A stretch of DNA of 25,093 nucleotides from positions 1-25,093 of the forward strand of contig JASLFS010000069.1 in the NCBI GenBank assembly GCA_030150505.1, given 5' to 3'. The notes under the pieces are model-generated. The model was not told the origin of the DNA, made no database searches, and worked only from the letters and a program-made list of their open reading frames with translations. Below, piece by piece: positions 1 through 8,530 of the stretch. This DNA is from Vitreoscilla sp. GTDB lineage: Bacteria > Pseudomonadota > Gammaproteobacteria > Burkholderiales > Neisseriaceae. Each line of letters begins with the position of its first letter. Positions within the stretch are counted from its first letter, which is position 1. The position numbers and the translations under genes are program-made.

Positions 1-280
1 GCCTTAAATAAGAGAAAAAGGGCTTATTACGCCTTGATACTTAATACTTATTTATGCAACAAAGCCAAATAAATGTTACAGCAATAGGCATTGCTTAATA
101 TTTTCCATATATTATTTCCAATTCAAATTTTACTATATTTAACGAAAGTTACCACTTCTTCATTACCATATGCTATTTTGATTTAACCTGTTGATAAATA
201 TGAATATTAAATCGAAAAAGATAAAACCGTTTACAAACTACTCATTAAAGCTTACCAAATTTATTCTCTTATCATTTACA
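1..280. other. AT-rich leader without a recognisable gene
   Basis: This stretch is very AT-rich. I see no open frame with a ribosome binding site, no RNA gene and no strong repeat. A short imperfect hairpin (AATAAG at 7-12 against CTTATT at 23-28) lies at the very edge and could be the end of a terminator for a gene to the left, but too little of it is present to call. Confidence 0.5.
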
Positions 281-309
281 TTTATACATTTTATTAAATC
301 TGTTATAAA
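281..309 (+). promoter_or_regulatory. Candidate sigma-70 promoter of the PAP2 gene
   Basis: A -35-like TTTATA (281-286) is followed after 17 bases by TATAAA (304-309), which is preceded by TG plus one base (extended -10, TGTTATAAA). Transcription would start near 316, about 20 bases before the ATG at 337. The spacing is right, but the -35 is weak and AT-rich DNA yields chance matches, so this is only a candidate. Confidence 0.38.
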
Positions 310-336
310 CACGTTTTAGATCATTACAGCCTCTTA

Positions 337-1047
337 ATGGAAACTACTTTTTCTAAGCGCTATTTTTTGTATCAACAATGCGTTTTTTTATTGCCCATAA
401 GCATAATGTTGGTATCAATTGGGCTTTTTGATTGGTTTGATACGACTTCTAATCCTTTTGCGCAAACTTATCATTGGTACAACGGTTATTTATATAATGG
501 TTTAAATATTTATGATGATTATGCCAATATTGTTTTTTATGCTATTTATTTATTACTAATAATTGGCTTGTTTCGCGCTAAATCTTTATCCAATAGAATA
601 TTTCTAAAAAACTTTTTGTTGGTACAGCTTCTATTTACCTTGGTAGCTATCCAAGGATTAAAATACATAGTGGGTGAGCCTCGCCCTTATATGGGAGATG
701 ATATTGCACCACAGCCTTTTAGCAGTGAGCGAGACTATCATTCTTTTCCATCAGCTCATACGGCGGAAACCATTGCCATTGCTAGTCCTTTAGCATATTA
801 CAGTCGACGCCTATCCGTGACCTTACTGTGGGGAATCCTGGCTGCTACCATGAGTTTTTGCCGCATTTATTTCATGCAACATGATATATTCGATGTGATG
901 GGCAGTATATTGATTGGTATTATGGCCAGTTATATGATCGTCAAAAAAACCCATTACGATGTATTAACTGCTACCAATACGCTTTATCTAACGCCCTTTT
1001 CTGAATGGCCTTTTAAATTCAAGAAAAACAATCAGCAATCTAAATGA
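337..1047 (+). CDS. PAP2-family membrane phosphatase (236 aa)
   Basis: This is an integral inner-membrane phosphatase of the type 2 phosphatidic acid phosphatase family. Its members dephosphorylate phosphatidate, undecaprenyl pyrophosphate or related lipid phosphates on the periplasmic side. All three signature motifs are present. K109 to R116-P117 gives Kx6RP. PSAH at 138-141 is the PSGH motif with H141. R176, H182 and D186 give Rx5HxxxD. Membrane segments are visible near residues 12-31, 62-80, 91-110, 160-178 and 187-203. The protein should therefore be active, but the substrate cannot be read from sequence. UndPP recycling or lipid A/phospholipid remodelling are both plausible. No clear Shine-Dalgarno precedes the ATG, and an in-frame stop lies close upstream. 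A candidate promoter lies just upstream, and the gene appears monocistronic. Confidence 0.9.
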   Translation: METTFSKRYFLYQQCVFLLPISIMLVSIGLFDWFDTTSNPFAQTYHWYNGYLYNGLNIYDDYANIVFYAIYLLLIIGLFRAKSLSNRIFLKNFLLVQLLFTLVAIQGLKYIVGEPRPYMGDDIAPQPFSSERDYHSFPSAHTAETIAIASPLAYYSRRLSVTLLWGILAATMSFCRIYFMQHDIFDVMGSILIGIMASYMIVKKTHYDVLTATNTLYLTPFSEWPFKFKKNNQQSK

Positions 1048-1149
1048 ATTTTTATGACATAAATGCCACTACGACCTATATATAACATAATAGTTTTGAC
1101 CAACTTCAATCAAGCTAATGAAAAACTGAACAACGAAATTGATTAAAAA

Positions 1150-1176
1150 AATAGCCCAGTTTCATGCTGGGCTATT
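1150..1176 (-). terminator. Intrinsic terminator of the lectin-headed PilY1 gene
   Basis: A perfect 10-bp stem (AATAGCCCAG at 1150-1159, CTGGGCTATT at 1167-1176) encloses a 7-base loop. Read on the minus strand the stem is followed by a run of T, so it is a standard intrinsic terminator about 50 bases after the stop codon of the minus-strand gene. On the plus strand the tail is poor in T, so it would stop PAP2 transcripts only weakly. Confidence 0.8.
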
Positions 1177-1228
1177 CTCATTCATCCAAAAAACAATATA
1201 GAGTAACTAACTCTCCTACGAGTTGTCA

Positions 1229-4200
1229 TTAATGCCAATCTCTAGAAGCTGTTTTGAATATCACTCTCCATGACAATCTTTTTACTCCACGAAGATTATC
1301 AAAATAAACAGGAACCAGCTCAAGAAGACCTTGTTCATTTTTACTTAAGATATACCATTTACCATCAATGCTAATTGGATATGGATCACCTACTGTTCCA
1401 ACAGGTAGTCTTGTTCCTTGTTTGCCATTCTCATCAAAAAACTTCGGTAACGAACCACCACTGTTAACTTGTAAAGCATATGTATAACCACCAGTGCTTT
1501 TATTGTCTTCACAAGAAGTCATGCTTGATTCAGTATTGATTAGCGAATTAAAGACTAAAACATCGTTTAAAATAATAGGGTTAAAAATAACTTGCTCATT
1601 TTCTACTCGTTTATTTTGAACTGAGGTTCCTAAGTCAATATACCAACCATCATGCGCATTTTTTCCGGTACATCCTTGATTATCAGACCAACAAATTGTA
1701 TGGCTGCTGACTTCATTATTGCTAAAATTCACTTCTTGCTTTAATAATTGATTATAAGAAACAATCGGCTCTGGCTTATCTGTTGGATTAACCTTACCCA
1801 ATCCTTTATCCCAAATACCATAGAAACTTTGAGTCCCTTTTGCATATTGGTTCATATCTGATAAGTAGCCCTGTTGCAATCTACCTGTACCAAAGGTAGC
1901 AATCACACGCTGCGCATTTTTCTTATCTTTTGATACAAGAATTTTAGTCGAGATAGGTTGTTTATTTGGCGTACTAAATAACAATTGTGGTTTCATTTCC
2001 CATTTTGATTCATTATCAGCAGTTAAATCAAAACGCCACACATTACCTTGCAAATCGCCAGCATAAGCATAATCAACTATCTGGTCGCCATCTAAATCAG
2101 CCAATGTTACATAAGCAATACCATTGATGTTATCTTTATTACCAACTTGTGTGCTAATGAATTTAAAACTAGGCTTACCCGTTTTTTCATCAATCAACAT
2201 AATGTAAATACCTGCTTGCCCTGAGACATTTGCACTGCAGTTACCATTTTTCACATCTTGCTTAGTACACCAGCCATTACCAAAAACAGCACCCCATTTT
2301 CCATTATGGAATCGTCCAAACTCAGGTGTTCCATAGGTATTACCAAGATGATTCCAAATGGATTTAGGATCATTTTCAAATCCCCATTCTCCAATAACTT
2401 GGTTACTTGGCTTCGCTTCTGATATTGCTTTTGTTGCATCATTCAAACCTGTTGGATCGGTAATATCCAGCGCTAAGATGGCAGAACCACCGTTACCGAT
2501 TCCGCTTAACAACCATGTATGCCATTGCTTATTAAAATACACATCACCAACACCTGGAGCTGCATCTAAATAAAAATTATGGCTATATTTATTATCACTG
2601 AAAGATAAGCTGCCATTAAAATTCTGATTTTGTAAATTTTTCAAAACGAAGTTTGGCATATACGCAAACACTTCTTGCCCATCATTGGCTTTCTTCAAGC
2701 TCGGCGCAAACTGTTTTCCGGTTGCATCATAAGCACCACTTCTAAAACCATGTAAATAACCATCGTTGGCACCAAGATACACCATGTTAGTACGGCTATT
2801 ATATTTTGCTTTAAAATCGCTATACGATTGTCCACTGTTTTCAGGCGCATTTTTGTTTGGATGACGTGCATCTATCCAATCTCTATTGTATTCAGTCTTA
2901 TTTGGTGGTCCGACCCAAACAGGAGAAGCTTGTACTGAATCACCTAAAATACCAAAGCGTTTTCTAAATAAAGGCAAACTATTATTTCCAGCCGCCTCAT
3001 CCGCTCGTGAGCCACGATAATAATTTACTCTTTTCTCTCCCAAACCACCTAAGTTTAAAGCATTTTTCTGTGCAGTACTTAAGGATTCCCATCTAAAAGG
3101 AATGCCCTTATTGCTTTCAGTAGAATACGTTATCAGTTGGCGATTATTTGGATTGATGGCAGATAATTTTTTCTTATTGGTACTTGAGCAATCACCACCT
3201 GTTAAATTACAGCCCGCATCCCAACTGGCAATAGTCTCAACCATGGGAGTGCCATCTTTTAATTTAACAACATTTTGCGCCACTAATTGACCGTACCAAT
3301 ACAATGAGTTAAATAAAGCGGTATAAAGCTGTGTACCTTCAATGTGTTCAGCGTCTGGAATATTGCCAGTGGTTGAGCTTTGAGTTTCATTATTTGGTGC
3401 AGCTTTAAAGCACGTGATTTCATTGTTATTAACCGCACCACCAGTAGCGCCCACGAAGCCAAACCTAAACTCTTTCGGAATAGGACCATTTTGCTTCACA
3501 ATATCCGCATCAATCATAATTGGCTGTGGCAAACCACCGTTATAACTCACCCATAAACTTAATAAGCCTTCAGAAGTCAGCTTTAATCGATAATTAATGG
3601 GAATGGCTTCTGCTCTACTTTGCACTGGCGTGTAAAGAGGCATGTCTTTTGGTGAAAGCTTTTTATAGCCTAGTAAAGGGTAGCTTAATAGTTTTGTTTT
3701 TTGACCATTAGTGGCAATAATTTCAGCATCACCGCAAATTTTATTTAATAAATCACTGTTAACATTATGATCGGTAGTGGCATTGCCAGTATTTGACCAT
3801 CTGTACAAAGGAGCAGGATATTTCTTTTGCAAATATTGCAAGTTAATGGAACCAGCACCCCGTAACGCAATGGTATTTGAACTCAATCCACCTAAACCAG
3901 AACTTTTATCAGAGTTATCGCCTCGATAAACAAAGCTACCATATGTATCCATACCAATGCCTAAGTAGGCACCAGAAATACCACCACCACGTCGACTAGC
4001 ACCAGCATTAGCACAGCTATATCCCAGAGCACCACCAGTTGCACCAAAGTCTGGATTGTAACTGGCATCTGTTAAAAAGAAGGTCATGCCATCGCCACCA
4101 TACCCACTGATGCCACCATAAGTATAGGTTAGATATGACATATCCAACCCTTCATCAGAAGGGAAAGAAAAATCAGAAATCACGCCACCTGCGATATATT

Positions 4201-4516
4201 TATCAGTATTGGTTAATCGCAAAGCACCATGATTTTTTTGATCTATATTGTCTTCACACGCAGGAGGAGAACCTGCTACTTCAATAGAATTTACACCCGC
4301 AACACCTGTGTTATCACCAGCAGTTAAGCATGCTTTATTATCGTTCATACCACCACTGGTTTTAGGCATTAGCCATTTATGCATCGTTTGACCTGAAGTA
4401 AAGTCTTCAGTAATCGTTAGAGCATTCAGGCTCGGCACTGAAATAGTCATGATTGCTAATGGTAGTATTTTAAATTTAAATTTAGTGAATCTACTGTTTA
4501 TAAAAATCTTAATCAT
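1229..4516 (-). CDS. PilY1/PilC-type type IV pilus tip protein with L-type-lectin-like head (1095 aa)
   Basis: This is a large secreted protein, probably a type IV pilus tip adhesin or assembly factor. A signal peptide spans about residues 1-32, with cleavage likely after SLNA. Residues about 35-370 resemble an L-type lectin: DGMTFFLTDA (142-151), the strand GIGMDTYGSF (186-195), and FRFGFVGATGG (350-360), as in legume-lectin folds. Residues about 515-1085 are the PilC beta-propeller: GDSVQASPVWVG (525-536), VYLGANDGYLHGF (579-591), a long WHTWLLSGIGNGGSAILALD stretch (665-684), and a calcium loop D807-x-D809-x-D811 with D815. The protein ends with the family's R-L-S-W-R motif plus an eight-residue tail. 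The usual vWA head is absent. A weak AGGCAGATGGA precedes the ATG, and no pilin genes are adjacent. The propeller is certain. The lectin assignment rests on motif and strand pattern only. Confidence 0.85.
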   Translation of the reverse strand: MIKIFINSRFTKFKFKILPLAIMTISVPSLNALTITEDFTSGQTMHKWLMPKTSGGMNDNKACLTAGDNTGVAGVNSIEVAGSPPACEDNIDQKNHGALRLTNTDKYIAGGVISDFSFPSDEGLDMSYLTYTYGGISGYGGDGMTFFLTDASYNPDFGATGGALGYSCANAGASRRGGGISGAYLGIGMDTYGSFVYRGDNSDKSSGLGGLSSNTIALRGAGSINLQYLQKKYPAPLYRWSNTGNATTDHNVNSDLLNKICGDAEIIATNGQKTKLLSYPLLGYKKLSPKDMPLYTPVQSRAEAIPINYRLKLTSEGLLSLWVSYNGGLPQPIMIDADIVKQNGPIPKEFRFGFVGATGGAVNNNEITCFKAAPNNETQSSTTGNIPDAEHIEGTQLYTALFNSLYWYGQLVAQNVVKLKDGTPMVETIASWDAGCNLTGGDCSSTNKKKLSAINPNNRQLITYSTESNKGIPFRWESLSTAQKNALNLGGLGEKRVNYYRGSRADEAAGNNSLPLFRKRFGILGDSVQASPVWVGPPNKTEYNRDWIDARHPNKNAPENSGQSYSDFKAKYNSRTNMVYLGANDGYLHGFRSGAYDATGKQFAPSLKKANDGQEVFAYMPNFVLKNLQNQNFNGSLSFSDNKYSHNFYLDAAPGVGDVYFNKQWHTWLLSGIGNGGSAILALDITDPTGLNDATKAISEAKPSNQVIGEWGFENDPKSIWNHLGNTYGTPEFGRFHNGKWGAVFGNGWCTKQDVKNGNCSANVSGQAGIYIMLIDEKTGKPSFKFISTQVGNKDNINGIAYVTLADLDGDQIVDYAYAGDLQGNVWRFDLTADNESKWEMKPQLLFSTPNKQPISTKILVSKDKKNAQRVIATFGTGRLQQGYLSDMNQYAKGTQSFYGIWDKGLGKVNPTDKPEPIVSYNQLLKQEVNFSNNEVSSHTICWSDNQGCTGKNAHDGWYIDLGTSVQNKRVENEQVIFNPIILNDVLVFNSLINTESSMTSCEDNKSTGGYTYALQVNSGGSLPKFFDENGKQGTRLPVGTVGDPYPISIDGKWYILSKNEQGLLELVPVYFDNLRGVKRLSWRVIFKTASRDWH

Positions 4517-4565
4517 ATTCCATCTGCCTAAAAGTGTAGTTTCAAATAATTTTATTCTGAATATG

Positions 4566-4595
4566 ATATAACCATTAGACAGAAATATTAATCAA
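4566..4595 (-). promoter_or_regulatory. Candidate promoter of the lectin-headed PilY1 gene
   Basis: Read on the minus strand, TTGATT (4590-4595) is followed after 18 bases by TTATAT (4566-4571) with a TG-plus-one extended -10. This places the start about 45 bases before the ATG at 4516. Just upstream, AACGGT (4604-4609) and ACCGTT (4624-4629) form an inverted repeat with a 14-base spacer, which could be an operator. Evidence is by consensus only. Confidence 0.33.
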
Positions 4596-4624
4596 ATTAA
4601 ATAAACGGTTCTCATATAAGATTA

Positions 4625-5003
4625 CCGTTAAACATCTAAACAATAAAAAAATATTAATTTATTATTCATTAATAATGAAATTTAATACTTCGTAATTTTT
4701 ATTATTCCTACTTGAAATCAAGGTTAATTTCCATTTAAATCTTTAATAAACAATAGTAAAGCATTTAAAAGATGATTTTATATATTTGATTTTTAATAAA
4801 AGATTAGACAATAAAAAATAAATAGTTAAAAATTCAAAATACATAAAATGTATATTTCAAAATAACATAAAAAATGACTTTAGAATATTAAAAAGTCATT
4901 ATCATTTTATTAACTTATTATTAAAAAATTCGAACACCCAAAGTCACCTCACTACAACAAAGTACCATTCATAGCCCATGCCACCCTCTCAAAATCTACT
5001 GCA
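4625..5003. other. AT-rich intergenic region between two minus-strand genes
   Basis: About 380 bases hold no credible open frame. The only structure I can support is the weak hairpin listed at 4873-4900. The rest appears to be the distal upstream region of the lectin-headed PilY1 gene. Confidence 0.5.
4873..4900 (-). terminator. Weak terminator-like hairpin after the DUF2786 gene
   Basis: AATGACTTT (4873-4881) pairs with AAAGTCATT (4892-4900) around a 10-base loop. On the minus strand the stem runs into a T tract, about 100 bases after the DUF2786 stop. The 9-bp stem has only two G-C pairs, so termination strength is doubtful. Confidence 0.33.
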
Positions 5004-5699
5004 TCATTGCCCATCATGATTGATTAATGATTGTTGCTGATAAGTAGTCGCATGATGCAACTGCGCTCGATTTCCAGCACTCACACCAGCTGCACGATCA
5101 CTTAAACAACTTAAAACCGAAGCACTTTTAACATCTCGACTCCTAGAGCGGCGTAACTGTAATTTCTCTGCCATGTATTTTTCAACCAATTGATTTTGTT
5201 TCACATCATATTGCATAAAGTCCTGAATCAGCGCATAAACTGAATCAACCCAACCCATACAAAACTGATCAGCTCGGAAAGTTTTATTCTTAGCCACCCT
5301 TACCCGGTTTAGCTTCGTTTTAATAAACTCATTTCTAGCCTGCCTTAACTGTCGCAACAATACATCATAGGTATAAGTACATAACTCAGGATTACCGCCA
5401 AGACCAATAAATTGAATGGTCGACTTTCTCCCTGCTCTCATTTGCAAATAACTTTTACAATTAAAAACATCACCGCACAGATGAATAAGATTCCATTGCC
5501 ATTGGGGAAGCTTTTGCGCTGAAGAAACACTACATTCCTGAATCAAAGACAGTTCCAAATCAATATCGGTCACTTGATACTCTTCCATTAAAGCCCTAGC
5601 CTGCTTCAATGCAATAGCAGCTTCATTATCAGTAGCCCCTTTGTCATTAGCCAAAGCCATGCACTTTTTAATTTTTTCCATTATTTTTTCAGGTATCAT
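5004..5699 (-). CDS. DUF2786 family protein, phage type (231 aa)
   Basis: The N-terminus of the reading frame is a DUF2786 domain: MEKIKKCMALANDKGA, NEAAIALKQARALMEEY, a short helical region common in phage and mobile-element proteins of unknown function. The middle (WQWNLIHLCGDVFNCKSYL, then the GLGGNPELCTYTYDVLLRQL region) and the glycine/alanine-rich tail (AAGVSAGNRAQLHHAT) match the layout of the Mu-like prophage version. I chose the ATG at 5699 because AAAGAGA lies about six bases upstream. The longer frame opening at 5732 has no ribosome binding site and adds eleven residues. No other phage gene is nearby, so it is a stranded moron or a relic of a larger insertion. Its function is unknown, and a nucleic-acid role is only a guess. 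There is no signal peptide, so it should be cytoplasmic. Confidence 0.75.
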   Translation of the reverse strand: MIPEKIMEKIKKCMALANDKGATDNEAAIALKQARALMEEYQVTDIDLELSLIQECSVSSAQKLPQWQWNLIHLCGDVFNCKSYLQMRAGRKSTIQFIGLGGNPELCTYTYDVLLRQLRQARNEFIKTKLNRVRVAKNKTFRADQFCMGWVDSVYALIQDFMQYDVKQNQLVEKYMAEKLQLRRSRSRDVKSASVLSCLSDRAAGVSAGNRAQLHHATTYQQQSLINHDGQ

Positions 5700-5971
5700 A
5701 AAATATCTCTTTAAAAAATAAATTTTCTCCATAAGTACAAAATAAAAGCATCATCATTTTATATTACACAATCATTCTAAAAGCATTACCTAGCGAACAA
5801 GTTATTATGCTTTTCTTCATTAGCTTTAAGCATCATCCCATTCAAATTTTTAAGTCATCGCAGGAACATTTGCAATAACTTAACCAAAATAAAACCTCAT
5901 AAAAATATTGATACATGTATTTTTAATAAACCAATCCTATTCACTTTAATGATGATAGAAAAGTAAAAACC

Positions 5972-6574
5972 ATGAAAATTACTTACTACTCCCAATGGGC
6001 ATCCCATCAACGAGCCAAAGAAATTTTAGATAAATCGATGCCCTTAACCCAAGACCCTTTATGGAAAGAATCAGGAGCAGATTCTATTGAAGAATATGCA
6101 AAATGGGCTAATCATATCTGTGGCATGGCTTGTTTAAAAATGGTACTTGCTGCCTATACGGGGAAAGTTCATTCTTTATTTGATTTAACTAAAATGGCAA
6201 TTGAATATCAGGCTTATCAAGAGATTGATGGCATGATAAAAGGAATGATTTATGCGCCATTCGTCCATATGTTAGCGCAAGAATTTGGGATTCAATCCAA
6301 AGTGGTCATTGGCGTTGCAACCAAAGAAATACATGGTTTATTAAATGATGGTAATTTATTGATTGCTTCAGTTAATCCTTCCATTAGAAATCCAGAAGTA
6401 CTTCCCGAGAAAAAAGGTGGGCATTTGGTCTTAATATCCAAAGCAACCGCAAAAGACATTACTTTTCATAATCCATCGGGTGATAGTGATGAAAATAAAA
6501 GCAATGTTAATTTATCAACTTCACTTTTTGACCATTTTTATGCAGAAAGAGGCATATTAATCAACTCTCGATAA
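5972..6574 (+). CDS. C39-like papain-fold cysteine peptidase, no signal peptide (200 aa)
   Basis: This is a single-domain protein of the peptidase C39-like (papain-fold) group. The predicted catalytic Cys is C50 in HICGMACLKMVLAAY, the His is H151 in KKGGHLVLI, and the third residue is N167 in ITFHNPSG. Q8 in YYSQW may serve the oxyanion hole. The family includes bacteriocin-leader peptidases fused to ABC exporters and stand-alone forms of largely unknown role. Here there is no transporter domain, no signal peptide and no precursor peptide nearby, so it probably acts in the cytoplasm on an unknown substrate. It is divergent from the DUF2786 gene with a 272-bp gap. The purine run AGAAAAG before the ATG is a modest ribosome binding site. 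It could also be a transglutaminase-like or non-peptidase member, but the spacing of Cys, His and Asn favours an active C39-like enzyme. Confidence 0.72.
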   Translation: MKITYYSQWASHQRAKEILDKSMPLTQDPLWKESGADSIEEYAKWANHICGMACLKMVLAAYTGKVHSLFDLTKMAIEYQAYQEIDGMIKGMIYAPFVHMLAQEFGIQSKVVIGVATKEIHGLLNDGNLLIASVNPSIRNPEVLPEKKGGHLVLISKATAKDITFHNPSGDSDENKSNVNLSTSLFDHFYAERGILINSR

Positions 6575-6813
6575 CATTTAATGGCTATTCATGAATAAAT
6601 ACCAATAAGCTTTGTAACATATTATTGGCTTTATTTTCAAAATGAGCAAAATATAAAGCATTGTATTTATTTAAATAAAATTTTAATTATATTTATCTAT
6701 AAAATATTTTTCATTTAAAAACAAAAAATCATTTAAAAAAAACAGTTATTATGCTATGTTTATAAAAATACATTAAAAAATAACAAGCAATATACATATC
6801 AAGCATCAAAACA

Positions 6814-6849
6814 AAAAGGCTGTTAGCTCTCTGGAGTTAACAGCCTTTT
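6814..6849. terminator. Bidirectional terminator between C39-like and permease genes
   Basis: AAAAGGCTGTTA (6814-6825) pairs perfectly with TAACAGCCTTTT (6838-6849). The stem continues inward by four pairs, one of them G-T, to a four-base loop. T-rich sequence follows on both strands. It lies between two convergent genes, so it can stop both. The remainder of the 6575-6880 gap is featureless AT-rich DNA. Confidence 0.85.
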
Positions 6850-6880
6850 GTTTAACCACTAATAACAAAATCAATGTTAT

Positions 6881-8350
6881 TTAATATATCCAAGCAAAGT
6901 AAATATACAGTGCCAAGACCGCAGCAAATAGGCTTAACACAATATTGCGCCAATATTGGTATTCTCTTTTTAATGCCGTCGCTTCAGCTTCAGGAATTGG
7001 CTCTAAGTCCAATATTTTAGGCGCTTGATAACTCAATCGCTTTTTACTATAAACAGCATAAATAATGGCGCCTAATACACACCAAATAAAACCACTGATA
7101 AATGCATCTTGATCTAATTGCGACATTAAGATGAAATAAACAAAAATACTAAAAACAGCTCCGAATATTAAACCCGGCACGCGATAAGGTCGTGGTACAT
7201 GATTAAACCGTACTCGGAAAAAAATAGATGCAGCCAACCCTATCATGTAATAAAACAAATCAGCGAATAAACTTAACGAAGCAATGTATATAATCGAATT
7301 GGTACTAATCAAACCCATAATAATAATGCCCATTACAAGAACTGCATAATGTGGGGTTTGGTATTTCGGATGGAGTTTGGCTAAAAAGCCAGGTAAAACA
7401 CCATCTTTTGCCATGTTATATAAATACCGAGCAGGTGCAGCAACACTCGGGTTTAGCGTTGAGAAATTACCACCAAAAGCAATACCCAAACAAAGAAGAA
7501 TCAAAGGGAAACCTAAAATCCCAGCTTGTTGCATTGCAAAGGCATATGGGGCTTGAGCATCAATTAAATTAGCTAAATCGCCCTGGGGAATAATACCAAT
7601 CAAAAACCATTGAAAAAGAGCCGTAACGATAAAAACAATAAAAGGTGCTAGAAATAAAGCCCGAGGAACGGTCACTTGTGGTCGTTTAATTTCCCCTGCC
7701 ATTGCACAACAAGTTTCAAATCCCGCAAAACACCACCAAATTAAACCTGTGGCTGCAATAAACTCACCGATACCAACATTCCCCATACCTATCGGAAAAA
7801 CAGGTTGATAATTAGCAAAGTTTAATCGTGAAAAAACACTAATAAACCAAACAATTGCAACGCCCCAAAAGAAAAACATAAATCCATTTTGTAATTTTGC
7901 GGATAAATTCACGCCTCTCCAATTAATAACAATAAAAATTAGCACAGCAAAAACCGCAATAATTCTATCGTCAACATCCAAAGGCATACCTAAAGCTGAA
8001 AACAAAGTTTTAACATAGAATGAAAAAGCCAAAGCCTCACCACTGGCAACTGCAATCAATGAGATAACAAAACTCCAGCCAGCTTGCATTCCCCAAAAAT
8101 TATTAATGGCTCTTGATGCATATTGGTAAGACCCTCCACCATAAGGCATTGCGGCACTTAACTCACCATAAATTAACGCGGGATAAATACTCACTAAAAG
8201 TGCTACCAACGTAGCCAATAATGTGGCACTACCTAAAACACCAACAACACTTGAGCCAACCGTAAATAACCCTACCCCAATAACGGTTCCAACCGTTATG
8301 GTAATAGCCTCTTTCAACCCAAGGCTTTTAGCCAACTGTGCTTCTCGCAT
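6881..8350 (-). CDS. APC-superfamily amino-acid permease (489 aa)
   Basis: This is an inner-membrane transporter of the amino acid-polyamine-organocation superfamily, moving an amino acid or amine with a coupling ion or by exchange. The broken first helix carries the substrate motif GTVIGVGLF (21-29). The segment PYGGGSYQYASRAI (69-82) and the helix 6 motif GFETCCAMAGEIKRP (210-224) are family hallmarks, as is the conserved stretch PARYLYNMAKDGVLPGFLAK in the second half. About 12 membrane helices are visible, and the length is typical. AGGA seven bases before the ATG supports this start. The substrate cannot be assigned; cationic, neutral or aromatic amino acids are all possible. The gene stands alone, sharing a terminator with the C39-like gene. 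A 15-bp inverted repeat lies 141-180 bases upstream. Confidence 0.9.
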   Translation of the reverse strand: MREAQLAKSLGLKEAITITVGTVIGVGLFTVGSSVVGVLGSATLLATLVALLVSIYPALIYGELSAAMPYGGGSYQYASRAINNFWGMQAGWSFVISLIAVASGEALAFSFYVKTLFSALGMPLDVDDRIIAVFAVLIFIVINWRGVNLSAKLQNGFMFFFWGVAIVWFISVFSRLNFANYQPVFPIGMGNVGIGEFIAATGLIWWCFAGFETCCAMAGEIKRPQVTVPRALFLAPFIVFIVTALFQWFLIGIIPQGDLANLIDAQAPYAFAMQQAGILGFPLILLCLGIAFGGNFSTLNPSVAAPARYLYNMAKDGVLPGFLAKLHPKYQTPHYAVLVMGIIIMGLISTNSIIYIASLSLFADLFYYMIGLAASIFFRVRFNHVPRPYRVPGLIFGAVFSIFVYFILMSQLDQDAFISGFIWCVLGAIIYAVYSKKRLSYQAPKILDLEPIPEAEATALKREYQYWRNIVLSLFAAVLALYIYFAWIY

Positions 8351-8490
8351 GATTATCCTGATTGTTAATTAAAGTTAATATTAATATATAAACAAATAAT
8401 CCCTGCTTGAAAAGCTAGAAAAATACATGGATTAAATTTAATCTGGCTATTTTGTAGTGGGCTAGAAAGGATACGTATGAAGAAAATTAC

Positions 8491-8530
8491 CATTATTGTC
8501 ATATTCATAATGATAAATATGACAATAATG
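8491..8530. repeat. 15-bp perfect inverted repeat upstream of the permease gene
   Basis: CATTATTGTCATATT (8491-8505) and AATATGACAATAATG (8516-8530) are exact inverse complements around a 10-base spacer. There is no T tract typical of a terminator. It sits in a gene-free region upstream of the permease start (8350), so an operator or an mRNA leader structure are the likeliest roles. Confidence 0.7.

Noticed and set aside
4890..4915. Fur-box-like sequence TCATTATCATTT upstream of the lectin-PilY1 gene
   Set aside because: Only about half of the 19-bp palindromic consensus matches, and one arm belongs to the weak hairpin; it is far from the candidate promoter.
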